Positions 33,700-41,561 of a DNA stretch of 64,000 nt are shown piece after piece (positions within the stretch are counted from its first letter, which is position 1; every line of letters starts with the position of its first letter). Source of the stretch: Prostheceraeus crozeri (lineage: Eukaryota > Platyhelminthes > Polycladida > Euryleptidae); the NCBI GenBank assembly GCA_907163375.1, contig CAJQUW010011501.1:248001-312000 (forward strand), in the 5' to 3' direction. The notes beneath the pieces are model-generated. The model was given only the letters and a program-made list of their open reading frames with translations. It did no database searches and was not told the DNA's origin. The position numbers and the translations under genes were made by a program.

Positions 33700-34060
33700 G
33701 GCTTGTCCCTTTTTGTAGGTCAAATTCACGAGATAACGCTTGATTTCATGGGAATTTGCTGAGTCATTTTACGATAACATCGGTCGATTTGGTGTGGAAA
33801 AGTACCTCAGAATTCTCGATAAATCACCTGATTTTACGAGGATTTGTAACAGAGTGTGTTCTTCAAAGTCACAGTGAATCGATTGATATCATGGGAAAAT
33901 AACACATCAAATCCGTAGTATTTTTAACGATGTCATGGGAAAATCATCCTTTAAATCTTCGGTATATCGTTTGATTTCATAGGAATTTTAGTGTGTGAAC
34001 GTGTCTTATTCACACTCTTCGGTAAATCGTTCGATTTCATGGGAATTTCATTGTGCGGTT
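33700..34060. repeat. Degenerate ~60-bp tandem repeat
   Basis: Units around TTCGGTAAATCGTTCGATTTCATGGGAATTT. Two good copies lie at 33957-33990 and 34018-34050, and worse ones near 33740, 33820, 33880 and 33925. The right part codes for the repeated C-terminus of the membrane protein gene; the left part is non-coding, as if the gene end is expanding into or decaying from the repeat. Confidence 0.65.
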
Positions 34061-34313
34061 TGGTGGGGTTGAGTATAGGCGTTTTGGACACATCATAATT
34101 GACGACTTCCACATCGAGTAAGGGTTTTCCACTCTCTTTACGTTTTTTGATATCTTTCATCATTTTTCGACCAGATAAGAGGGTAACCAAAATCAATATG
34201 ACGAGTGTAAAGAATTGTGATAGGGTTTCTTTGAATGAACCAATGAGTGAACATTTTAAATCTCCTCCGTTGGCTGTTGAAAGTGTGTTCACTATGGATT
34301 GAACAGTGTCCAT
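33951..34313 (-). CDS. Small membrane protein, element 1
   Basis: 120 residues. One clear transmembrane segment (FFTLVILILVTLLSG, residues about 34-48) follows a short N-terminus and precedes a basic stretch (RKMMKDIKKRKESGK), so the C-terminus is likely cytoplasmic or internal. The tail has two copies of IPMKSND, encoded by the DNA tandem repeat. No family match. A late-type motif lies 29 bp upstream and overlaps the stop codon of the preceding gene. Perhaps a virion membrane or entry-associated protein, but this is only position and topology. Confidence 0.65.
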   Translation of the reverse strand: MDTVQSIVNTLSTANGGDLKCSLIGSFKETLSQFFTLVILILVTLLSGRKMMKDIKKRKESGKPLLDVEVVNYDVSKTPILNPTKPHNEIPMKSNDLPKSVNKTRSHTKIPMKSNDIPKI

Positions 34314-34341
34314 GATGATAGTATTGATGACGTGGGTATGG

Positions 34342-34349
34342 TTTACTTA
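34342..34349 (-). promoter_or_regulatory. Late-type motif before membrane protein gene
   Basis: TAAGTAAA, 29 bp before the ATG at 34313; overlaps the preceding stop codon. Confidence 0.55.
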
Positions 34350-34742
34350 GTGTTTGGAGCCGATCGATGCATGTAAGGCTTGTTTGAAAGCTGCTGGATT
34401 ATCGTGATATGCAGTGGCATAGGCTTGTGCGAAGGGGATTTGTTTCTTGTTAAATTTCCGTTTTTGACCCAAGTATTTGCGAGTTTGAGGGGGTGGTTTC
34501 ACAAATTTGCGGAGAATTCCTTTGTAAGATTGAATAAACTCGTGCTGTAAAGGTGATAATTTCCCTGGATTCACTCGCATTTTGCTCATGAGTGCTTGCA
34601 TATCCTTGACATATTCCTCAGGCAATTGATCGACATGACGGTTAATTTTCTTTTTCGAGCATCCTATCCCTGAACTTAGGGATTTCAGTACATTGGTAAA
34701 GTCCTGACGTCGACTTGAACATGATTCACACTGACACGTCAT
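34347..34742 (-). CDS. Unrecognised 131-residue protein
   Basis: A Cys-rich start (MTCQCESCSSRR), then a Lys/Pro-rich body. Segments KYLGQKRKFNKKQIPFAQAY and a final HASIGSKH end it. No family recognised. A late-type motif sits 26 bp upstream, overlapping nothing, and its stop codon overlaps the next gene's motif. The spacing strongly supports a real late gene. Confidence 0.65.
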   Translation of the reverse strand: MTCQCESCSSRRQDFTNVLKSLSSGIGCSKKKINRHVDQLPEEYVKDMQALMSKMRVNPGKLSPLQHEFIQSYKGILRKFVKPPPQTRKYLGQKRKFNKKQIPFAQAYATAYHDNPAAFKQALHASIGSKH

Positions 34743-34767
34743 TCTTGTCTATCATCCTCTATCCCAC

Positions 34768-34775
34768 ATAACTTA
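34768..34775 (-). promoter_or_regulatory. Late-type motif before 131-residue gene
   Basis: TAAGTTAT, 26 bp before the ATG at 34742. Confidence 0.6.
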
Positions 34776-34777
34776 GT

Positions 34778-35665
34778 TTACATGGCGTTCACCAAATTCA
34801 TGTAGCGTGCGTGGACGTCTGCATTTTGGTTGGTTAAGTGGGCAATAAACTCTTCCTTTTGAGTCAGCAAGTCACGCATGCTTTCCAATGTCTCATCCAA
34901 ATAGTCTCCATTGCCATCTGTACGATTGGGTTCATGAATGTGTTGATTAAATGCCTCTTCCAACACGTGCAAGATGCGTTTGCGAGCATTTAAATGACGT
35001 TCATGGAGACGAATAGAATCGTTCAACAGTTGAACAATGGCGCTGTTTTTCAAATTGTTCAGTTGAATAATGTACTCGTGGGAGTTGTCAATGACAGGTG
35101 AATTGACTGGGTAAAACATTCTTTCCTCCACGGGGTGTGCGTCCATGGGTTGTTGAGAGGTTCCTACCCCCACTGAGTGTTGTGGTTGAGGGGTTCCTAC
35201 CCCCACCGAGTGTTGTTGTTGAGGGGTTCCCACTCCTCTTGATTCTTGTTGATCAACCTCTGGATTTCCCACTGTGTTCGACATGGCTTGGACATAACTG
35301 TTGTGATCATTGACAGGACCTGGGTAGTTATCAAATGTCACATGACTTAGTGTAGGTTGAATATTCTCTAACGATAGAGGACTCATATCAATCTCATTCG
35401 CAGCCATGGCTAAAACATCAGGCGGCAATCGATTCAATTCTTCTTGTATTTGATGGACCGTATGGGTGGGATCCGGGGGAGCATCCACTCTGGCTCGATC
35501 GTCAACCATACTTTTCACGACAGCTTGTAGCATAGCGTGAGACGGACCAGGTGTTGCTAAGGCGCGATGATCCGCTGGAGAGGGTCGAATGAGTGCTTCT
35601 AGACTATCGTCCGCATCCAAATCTGTATTCTTAGGTTGAGGGGGTCGCAAGGGGATTGCACGACG
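34778..35665 (-). pseudogene. Disordered, coiled-coil region cut off from the zinc-finger gene by a stop
   Basis: About 295 open codons with no ATG in the first 40; the frame is exactly that of the zinc-finger gene upstream, separated only by TAA at 35675-35677. The simplest reading is one protein of about 420 residues broken by a single stop. If independent, it could start at Met 35533. The middle has three GVGTPQ-type repeats (HSVGVGTPQPQ), and the end is a helical segment with heptad-like Leu. Function unknown. Confidence 0.5.
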
Positions 35666-35674
35666 TGAGGTGGG

Positions 35675-36055
35675 TTATAATTGACGATCTTGTCCTGTCA
35701 ACGTAGAGGACACCTTCAAAGAGGATCTCGGAACATGCTGTTGAATAATATACTTGAGTTTGCTCACATTTTCTCCCTCCATTCGCTCGTTTAAAATATG
35801 GGTATGTTGACGCGCAAATTGTTGAGCTGTCTTCCTATCCACCGTTCCATCGAGGGTTTCCCCGCATAGACATGCATAGATGAACTCTTCACTTGCTTTT
35901 ATCTCTTCCTTTGTTTTATATTTTAGATGGTGTGAATTAAAAATATGCCTTCTCAGACGATCTTTTTGATAAGGGCATTTACAGATAGGACATAGGGTTA
36001 TTCTCAATTTTCGCAACGTCAGAGTCTCTTCACTTTCACGCGCTCCTCCCTTCAT
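35675..36055 (-). CDS. Zinc-finger protein, element 1 (paralogue of the right-end zinc-finger gene)
   Basis: 126 residues from Met 36055. A C2H2-like finger (CPICKCPYQKDRLRRHIFNS with a following HH) and then ACLCGE with downstream His. The same arrangement (CPWCHNMYQ...H...CVCGE...FVSLHKEH) ends the 305-residue zinc-finger protein at 39942-40856, so they share a domain. The Met is supported by a TAAGCAT motif 29 bp upstream. It overlaps the end of the gene at 36036-36485. The frame continues after its stop codon into the next open region. Confidence 0.6.
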   Translation of the reverse strand: MKGGARESEETLTLRKLRITLCPICKCPYQKDRLRRHIFNSHHLKYKTKEEIKASEEFIYACLCGETLDGTVDRKTAQQFARQHTHILNERMEGENVSKLKYIIQQHVPRSSLKVSSTLTGQDRQL

Positions 36056-36485
36056 GGTTGATTTTTGTTGTGTGTTCCTGTGCATGCTTAAATACATTCG
36101 TTGGCCATTGAAACAAAACACTGAAATGAGCACAGATACGACTCAATGTCTCTTTGATATAAATAAGACTTGCTGCTGAAATCACACGTTTATGATACAG
36201 CTCTTGTACATAGGTCAAATGTTTTTCATTCATAAACTTCCATAGTGTGTCCTCATACAAAACGTCATCCTCAAAAATAGCCATGAGTAAATACACACGT
36301 CCCACGATGGAATAGTGGTCATTCAGTACCAATTGATTCAAATAGACGGTGGACGTGTCGGTAAACTCTTCTAATGTGGGGATATCATTGCCTCGGATGC
36401 GTTCATCGAACCAAAAATCAATAAGGATCTTCATCCGCGCTTGGTGCGAAGGAGTGGTCGAACTGTCTGTGGGCGTGATGTCCAT
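36036..36485 (-). CDS. Unrecognised 149-residue protein
   Basis: A mostly helical protein (FWFDERIRGNDIPTLEEF; VGRVYLLMAIFEDDVLYE). No motif recognised. Starts with ATG. Upstream lies a duplicated 18-bp piece (CGATGTCGTCTTTTTCGA at 36489-36506 and 36528-36545) and a late-type motif at 36597-36604, which at 112 bp is farther than usual. Its 3' end overlaps the zinc-finger gene. Confidence 0.55.
   Translation of the reverse strand: MDITPTDSSTTPSHQARMKILIDFWFDERIRGNDIPTLEEFTDTSTVYLNQLVLNDHYSIVGRVYLLMAIFEDDVLYEDTLWKFMNEKHLTYVQELYHKRVISAASLIYIKETLSRICAHFSVLFQWPTNVFKHAQEHTTKINHEGRSA
36084..36090 (-). promoter_or_regulatory. Late-type motif before zinc-finger gene
   Basis: TAAGCAT, 29 bp before the ATG at 36055; lies within the overlapping upstream gene. 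Confidence 0.4.
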
Positions 36486-36761
36486 CTTCCACGATGTCGT
36501 CTTTTTCGAGGGTGTTTGGTCCGAATAGGGCGATGTCGTCTTTTTCGATAATAGGGTAGGAGTAACATGATCTTATTTGAGAGAGCGTGAGGATCCATAA
36601 CTTAAATAGTCACTCATCGCGGTGAGTATGCGTACAATCTCTCTCAGAAGAAAAAGGAGTACCAGTAGCATGTTTTTCCAAATCTATCAACCCCAATAGC
36701 AGAATGCTTATAATATGAAAAAGCAACATGATTCATACAATGACATTTTCTTTATTCATAC

Positions 36762-37160
36762 TTAGTCTGTGTCGCTTACATATTCTTCTTCTTCTGATGT
36801 CCATCCAACAGAGAAATATTCAAAATTAAACGTTATACAATAGACACCAAGAATTTCTTTGTTATCACTGTCCATAAATTCATAGTCCCATACGTTCTTT
36901 AGTGAGGCTAAATAGTCATCCATTTCTTCGACGTCACTTTCATAATAACGTTCACTGGCGCCCATCAATGGTGGAGAACCATTTCTTTTGTATTCATAAA
37001 TCGTGAATGTATCCATGGAGAGTTCACATTCAGGCTTCACTTTGATCTTCTCCTTCACATAGGGAATCACTTTCTCCAACATCGCGTGCGGTTGACATGT
37101 CGTTTTCGGGTAAATAATGAGCTGATTTGGATAGGTGTACACGTGAAAGTCTTCCATCAT
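36762..37160 (-). CDS. Unrecognised 132-residue acidic protein
   Basis: Acidic C-terminus (GWTSEEEEYVSDTD). Its layout (I-x-Y-P ... LEKVIPYVKEKI ... DVEEMDDYLASL ... hydrophobic strand) is loosely like the protein at 40882-41301 (LYIIPT ... LEKIIAELRNQL ... DVEELIDSLQKK), so the two may be distant paralogues. A late-type motif is 27 bp before the ATG. It diverges from the acidic gene at 37362, with the GCTCCG repeats between. Confidence 0.6.
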   Translation of the reverse strand: MMEDFHVYTYPNQLIIYPKTTCQPHAMLEKVIPYVKEKIKVKPECELSMDTFTIYEYKRNGSPPLMGASERYYESDVEEMDDYLASLKNVWDYEFMDSDNKEILGVYCITFNFEYFSVGWTSEEEEYVSDTD

Positions 37161-37186
37161 GTATGTGTCTTGAACGTTTCTCTATT

Positions 37187-37194
37187 TTTACCTA
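37187..37194 (-). promoter_or_regulatory. Late-type motif before 132-residue gene
   Basis: TAGGTAAA, 27 bp before the ATG at 37160. Confidence 0.55.
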
Positions 37195-37210
37195 GTTCTC
37201 CAATCGATAG

Positions 37211-37322
37211 GTGCTCCGACATGGAATGGGGCACACCCAATGCTCCGTTCTGTGCTCCGAGCATGGAATGGGGCACGTCTAATGCTCGGAGCAGGGGATG
37301 GGACATTTGCAAAACTATAAAG
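37211..37322 (+). promoter_or_regulatory. Internal promoter with TIR-type repeats
   Basis: GTGCTCCG at 37211 and 37252, TGCTCCG at 37241, the palindrome TGCTCGGAGCA at 37283-37293 and two copies of ATGGAATGGGGCAC, followed by a TATA-like CTATAAAG at 37315-37322, 40 bp before the ATG at 37362. The same 8-mer fills the TIRs. Confidence 0.65.
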
Positions 37323-37361
37323 CCAAGCCGAAAATGTTCCACCTTCATAACACTCGTGAAC

Positions 37362-37952
37362 ATGATTTACCAACGTTACGAACTCCAATTCCGACAAGTG
37401 GATCCTACTAACATACTACAACGAAGTAATTTTCAACACCAACACGATATGGATAGTGAAGGGGAAATGTTGATTGTGGTCCCAGACACTCCACCACCGA
37501 CCCCAGGAAGTCCAAGTCCATTATCTTCCTCACCGGACAGTCCAGATCCTTCAAGCGATAAAGATGATGATCACTTTCCAACAGACCTCCCCTCGAACTG
37601 GGGCTCCATTCCCGATCCTGATGGACCGTATTCCCTACCTCCGACGCCACCCACCATCGATGGGCCATTTCCCATCCCACCGTCACCCTCCGTCACCGAT
37701 CCCGGACCACCAAGTCTGATCAGCGAGAATCGGGAACTTGACTTTCTAGACGACGAGAAGGAGAATACGACACCTAGCTCCGATGACTATCCTGAACTCG
37801 ATCTTCGACCCACTCGCCGTCCCTTTCGCGAACCATTGACGAACCTTAGTGCTTATTTGAACCGTCGCACTGAATTGGATAACATCAACGAAGCTATCGC
37901 CAATTTGGATAGTGTGGACTTTATAAGTGAAGTCAGTGACTGGGTTTTTTAA
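37362..37952 (+). CDS. Acidic, Pro-rich disordered protein, element 1
   Basis: 196 residues from the Met that follows the TATA box by 40 bp. Residues about 30-125 are Pro/Ser/Asp-rich (PDTPPPTPGSPSPL; SSSPDSPDPSSDKDDDH) and look unstructured. The C-terminus is more ordered (FREPLTNLSAYLNRRTELDN) and ends in an acidic-hydrophobic FISEVSDWVF resembling a transactivation segment. No family recognised. The only rightward gene in the right half of the element, with a TIR-type promoter, so an early regulatory role is plausible. AATAAA follows near 37989. Confidence 0.6.
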   Translation: MIYQRYELQFRQVDPTNILQRSNFQHQHDMDSEGEMLIVVPDTPPPTPGSPSPLSSSPDSPDPSSDKDDDHFPTDLPSNWGSIPDPDGPYSLPPTPPTIDGPFPIPPSPSVTDPGPPSLISENRELDFLDDEKENTTPSSDDYPELDLRPTRRPFREPLTNLSAYLNRRTELDNINEAIANLDSVDFISEVSDWVF

Positions 37953-38222
37953 ATGTGTAATTATTCTTTCTATCTTGATTTCTTCTCAATAAACATACAT
38001 GGTAAGCTTTGACTATTTTATTCAAGGGTGAACTGGGTTATAGGACATATCATGATAGAAGTTAAAATGAATGTTAAAGATTGAATTTAAGATTGGAAAT
38101 CGATCATAAAATTTACACGTTAGCATTATTTTAATGTTGAAAATAGTTTATAAAATTGACAAATGCTATCATTCCCAAGTCAATGATTATCAAAAATAAC
38201 AGGTGATTGGAATAACATTTTA

Positions 38223-39223
38223 TTATAGAGATGCACTTTCTTGAGTTATTTCACAACATGCATTATTCTTGCACAAGGTACGATGTTCGGCATAGTCACT
38301 TAAGTTACAATAATGAACAATATAAGACTTGTGGAGTTGTCCATTGTCCACCGTGGTTGATTCATGCATCACAGTGATGGGGTCAATCTTGGTCCAGGCC
38401 CATGCAGCTTCACAGGAATCATAATTTAAATACAGTGTATGCACATAAAGTCGATAGTGTAGTTCAAAGCAATAATGAAGAAGAATCTCGACCACATCTG
38501 ACAGCGCACAGTGGTACCCATACTGTACCTTGGCAGCTTGCGTTTCTGTGAGTGCTTTCCCTCGGCGTAAATGTAACAGGGCTCGACGGTACGCTTCTTT
38601 CCCTTCATACTGGGAATGATTCATCCAGTGACATCCGCGACGCATATGTTCCTTGTAGCCAAGTCTATACACTTCACTATCCCGCATACATGAGGTGAAT
38701 ATATTCCAATGAGAGTCAATGCGTTGAGACCATTCGGGGAGAGAAATACTATCCATGGTCACTTTTTCCAAGAGTTTTATGCTTTTCAACCAAGCTCTTT
38801 CCATCTCCGATAATCCATTCCCTACAATCAGTTCCGCGTCTCCATACTCGCGTGTCATTTCATGGACCCAGAAATTAAAACGGTGAATAATCACATTCTC
38901 TTCTGCACCACATTTCCCAATCACACGTGGGTTGAGACCATGAATAAATTGAGTCGCAAAAACATCACACCCCGATGTCTCATGTTTGATAAAGTCATGG
39001 AAGCGCGATGTAATGGTCACATATCCGGTCGGTTTATCGTCTCTGGGCGTATAATGACACCAAATGGCAGCGACTTCCGCATGGGATCTCCTTCCGTATC
39101 AAATACGATGAAATTGCGCACCGGCTTCTTCTGCTCCACCCACCATTGTTGTACTTTAGGATGATCAAATGTAATGGTATAAGAACCTTGCATGAGCTCG
39201 CCCAAGTGCTGAATCCGACGCAT
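38223..39223 (-). pseudogene. Probable DEDDh exonuclease, frameshifted
   Basis: Two frames, 39223 to about 39045 and then to 38223, together about 330 codons. Motif I could be FIVFDTEGDP (D-x-E, residues about 40-49), motif II the GNGLSEMERAWL region, and motif III YHCALSD (H-x-A-x-x-D). These fit DnaQ/TREX-type 3'-5' exonucleases, although motif II has Glu where Asp is usual. The family call is my inference from motifs. The frame change lies near 39045-39060 and the second frame has no nearby ATG. A TATATAAG box 32-39 bp before the ATG marks it as an early-class gene. Confidence 0.45.
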
Positions 39224-39254
39224 CGTGAAATGAATCTCACCTTGTGTGTTTCGA

Positions 39255-39262
39255 CTTATATA
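39255..39262 (-). promoter_or_regulatory. TATA box of the exonuclease-like gene
   Basis: Minus-strand TATATAAG 32-39 bp before the ATG at 39223; the same octamer as in the TIR promoters. Confidence 0.7.
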
Positions 39263-39295
39263 CCCTTCCCTAGGGTGGTGTACAACATGATTGGT

Positions 39296-39568
39296 TTAGC
39301 GATGATGACGTCTCCTTCGACGTTTTCCTCCTCCTGATATTTTATTCGCTATAGCACTTGCGCCTGCGGCACCGGCTGCACCCGCTGCTCCCAATGCTGC
39401 AGCTTTCCCTGCGGCAATAAGTGTAGGGATGAGGGGTGCTAAAAATGGGAGGATGCCTCCTCTTTGTCTACGACTCCCGCGGTAGATTCCACCTTTTTGT
39501 CTTTGACTACCACGGTAAATACCCCCTTTCTGACGGCGGCTTCCGCGATAAATACCTCCACGTTGCAT
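39296..39568 (-). CDS. RGG-repeat, hydrophobic-core virion-type protein
   Basis: 90 residues: four RQ(K/R)GGI(Y/L) repeats, then a long hydrophobic Ala/Gly-rich helix (ILPFLAPLIPTLIAAGKAAA), then a basic tail (GGGKRRRRRHHR). The organisation resembles adenovirus small core or membrane-active proteins, and the element 2 protein at 62673-63128 also opens with RRQRGGSILGALKSVVAPLI. A role in condensing DNA or disturbing membranes is inferred. A late-type motif is 25 bp upstream. Confidence 0.65.
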   Translation of the reverse strand: MQRGGIYRGSRRQKGGIYRGSQRQKGGIYRGSRRQRGGILPFLAPLIPTLIAAGKAAALGAAGAAGAAGASAIANKISGGGKRRRRRHHR

Positions 39569-39592
39569 GATTACCGTGATAGGCTAGATGTC

Positions 39593-39600
39593 TCTACTTA
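39593..39600 (-). promoter_or_regulatory. Late-type motif before RGG protein gene
   Basis: TAAGTAGA, 25 bp before the ATG at 39568; overlaps the preceding stop codon. Confidence 0.5.
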
Positions 39601-39879
39601 GTTCTTCATTAATAGTTTCCCTAACGTCTTTAACTTTCCCAACTTGTTCCTATTTAGATCGTGTTTCAACCGTTGCCATTCTTCCTTTATCATTTGATTA
39701 TTGGATTTATAACGTGGTCGCCACGCTGCTGGTAACAACGTATTGCCCAAATGACGTCGAATCAATTCACCTTTATGTCTCTGAAAAGCTTCACGCCCTC
39801 TACGATGCAGTTGAGATTTTATATACCGTTTCACATGTCTTACAGTTCCTCCTCTCTGGCGTCGTTTACGGCGTGTCAT
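39598..39879 (-). CDS. Small very basic protein, element 1
   Basis: 93 residues, about one third Lys/Arg (MTRRKRRQRGG; KRYIKSQLHRRGREAFQRHK; LKTLGKLLMKN). Likely binds nucleic acid in the particle; no family recognised. Starts 25 bp after a late-type motif, and its stop codon overlaps the late-type motif of the next gene. Confidence 0.6.
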   Translation of the reverse strand: MTRRKRRQRGGTVRHVKRYIKSQLHRRGREAFQRHKGELIRRHLGNTLLPAAWRPRYKSNNQMIKEEWQRLKHDLNRNKLGKLKTLGKLLMKN

Positions 39880-39903
39880 GATTAATGTTTACGCTTCCCA
39901 ATC

Positions 39904-39911
39904 ATAACTTA
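39904..39911 (-). promoter_or_regulatory. Late-type motif before small basic protein gene
   Basis: TAAGTTAT, 25 bp before the ATG at 39879. Confidence 0.6.
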
Positions 39912-39941
39912 GTCACAAAAATAGGAGATTGATCACTACAT

Positions 39942-40856
39942 TTATTCATCATCCAAATCTACATTATACGTGAACCAATTCAATTGGTTCTTAAAAACAA
40001 TGGGATTCAGAGGTCTCCCTCGTTTCTTACTAAAGTCAAATGAATATTTGCGTGGGTCCCGATTTCTATTCTCTGGTCGAAGCGAGGCTTGGGGGACACT
40101 ATTCACTTCCTTGGGTGGATTCGGTTGACTCTCATATATCCGTTTCAACTTTTCGCGCTGAGTTTTCCATATTTTCTTGGCCATATGCTCCTTATGCAGC
40201 GAGACAAATTGACGGACCTTCTCTTCCTCCACGTCACGATGTGGCATCTCACCACAGACACACATATAGACAAAGTTGTCGCATGCCTCATTCGTCTTGC
40301 TCCACGACGGATTCCTTCCACACACCTCCTTATGTTTTTTGCAAACATGTTCCCATAAGAAGAATGCTTGGTACATGTTATGACACCAGGGACAGCGTGC
40401 CAACTTCACTTTTGACAAGTCGTACAGATATGAATTCGTACTCTCCGGCTCCACTGGGCGATTCGGGTCCAAGGGTTTGGTGGGCATATACATGCTCAAA
40501 TAGGGACATAAATGTTCATTCCATTCATTCTCCTCCTCCTGTATCTTCTCATCACAGTACCTGCACCGACCCACACATGGATGTTTATGGTAAGCTTCCA
40601 TATTATAGTCTTGTTTGCAAAGCAGGCAGGTGAACTCACTCTCCTTGTCGCCCCAATAACCTCTATCCAGTGAGCACTGATGATCGGTAGTCCACCATTT
40701 CCCACAACGATCGCAATACTCCTTCCCTATCTCCTTGCGTCCATGACGGATGCATTGTGAAAACAGTCGGAAGCGTTTATTGCAAAACTCGCACTCATAA
40801 TAGGGTTGAGGGCGGGGACGGACTGTGGTTCGCCTCTTCTTTGTTGGTGGCTCCAT
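39942..40856 (-). CDS. Zinc-finger protein duplicated from the PolB N-terminus
   Basis: 304 residues from Met 40856 (MEPPTKKRRTT, NLS-like). Residues about 20-125 match the PolB N-terminus of the same element: Y-x-C-E-F-C, then AYHKHPCVGRCRYCD and EHLCPYL, versus AYHKHACVGRCRYCD and EHLCPYL in PolB. Residues about 145-245 match the zinc-finger protein at 35675-36055. So it is a fusion of two zinc modules found elsewhere in the element. It may bind the TIRs or regulate PolB, which would share target or partner; this is inference. A variant late-type motif (TAAGATAC) lies 21 bp upstream and overlaps the stop of the right-end gene. Confidence 0.75.
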   Translation of the reverse strand: MEPPTKKRRTTVRPRPQPYYECEFCNKRFRLFSQCIRHGRKEIGKEYCDRCGKWWTTDHQCSLDRGYWGDKESEFTCLLCKQDYNMEAYHKHPCVGRCRYCDEKIQEEENEWNEHLCPYLSMYMPTKPLDPNRPVEPESTNSYLYDLSKVKLARCPWCHNMYQAFFLWEHVCKKHKEVCGRNPSWSKTNEACDNFVYMCVCGEMPHRDVEEEKVRQFVSLHKEHMAKKIWKTQREKLKRIYESQPNPPKEVNSVPQASLRPENRNRDPRKYSFDFSKKRGRPLNPIVFKNQLNWFTYNVDLDDE

Positions 40857-40876
40857 TAAATCGTGGTTCAGATCAT

Positions 40877-40884
40877 GTATCTTA
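40877..40884 (-). promoter_or_regulatory. Variant late-type motif before right-end zinc-finger gene
   Basis: TAAGATAC, 21 bp before the ATG at 40856; overlaps the preceding stop codon. Confidence 0.4.
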
Positions 40885-41301
40885 CGTAAACAATGAACCA
40901 AACCCAATGTCAATCTGCATACACAAGATTCCTCCAAAATAACGACACTCCAGTTGAGAACGTAACTTCTTCTGCAACGAATCAATCAGTTCTTCCACGT
41001 CCCAATCGTCACCAATGTTCAAATAGCGATAGGACACGTCCAGTGAACCTTTGGGGAACTTTGCAGATGTTCGAATATCAAACAAGAAGCGCGGTCCATA
41101 CAGTATTACATTCAGCAACTGATTACGAAGCTCTGCAATAATCTTCTCTAACGACACACTCTTCTCCTTTGTCGGAATAATATACAGTGTATTACAGTCT
41201 CGTTCCACAATAAAGTCTTTCGATGAATAAGGTGTATAGGATATCTCCTCCTTGGGATGACGTGTCGCAGCCAGAGGGCGTAACGTTACTGTTGTCGGCA
41301 T
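40882..41301 (-). CDS. Unrecognised right-end protein, TIR promoter
   Basis: 139 residues, mixed strand and helix (KDFIVERDCNTLYIIPTKEK; DVEELIDSLQKKLRSQLEC). The first gene leftward from the right TIR and driven by its TATATAAG box, so it mirrors PolB in expression. Weak layout similarity to the protein at 36762-37160. Function unknown. Confidence 0.65.
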   Translation of the reverse strand: MPTTVTLRPLAATRHPKEEISYTPYSSKDFIVERDCNTLYIIPTKEKSVSLEKIIAELRNQLLNVILYGPRFLFDIRTSAKFPKGSLDVSYRYLNIGDDWDVEELIDSLQKKLRSQLECRYFGGILCMQIDIGFGSLFT

Positions 41302-41304
41302 ATG

Positions 41305-41561
41305 ATGAGAATGAATTTCTCTGACAGCGCCTTTCCTTATATACCCTGCGGTGACTCATCACGCGTGCTCGGCGCCGCGTGCTCCGATTGATGCTCCGTG
41401 CTCTACCCCCAAGTGCGCCGATGCGTGCTCCGTGCTCTGATGCGTGGGCGTGTGCTCCGTTTCCTGTCTTCTTCGCTACCCGATGCGTGGGCGTGTGCTC
41501 CGATAAAAGTGCACATGTACTTAAGTGCAAATGGGGCGGAAAGGGGCTAGAATTTGCTACT
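41305..41561 (-). repeat. Right terminal inverted repeat of element 1
   Basis: Mirror copy of the left TIR. Its TATATAAG drives the opposite way, toward the gene that starts at 41301. Confidence 0.92.
41336..41343 (-). promoter_or_regulatory. TATA box in right TIR
   Basis: Minus-strand TATATAAG, 35 bp before the ATG at 41301; identical context to the left TIR because it is within the inverted repeat. Confidence 0.75.

Noticed and set aside
16781-35677. Stop-codon reassignment or programmed readthrough explaining the breaks in element 1
   Set aside because: TGA interrupts PolB and TAA interrupts integrase and the zinc-finger frame; several other breaks are frameshifts, and all three codons act as normal stops elsewhere. 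Ordinary decay or sequence error fits better.
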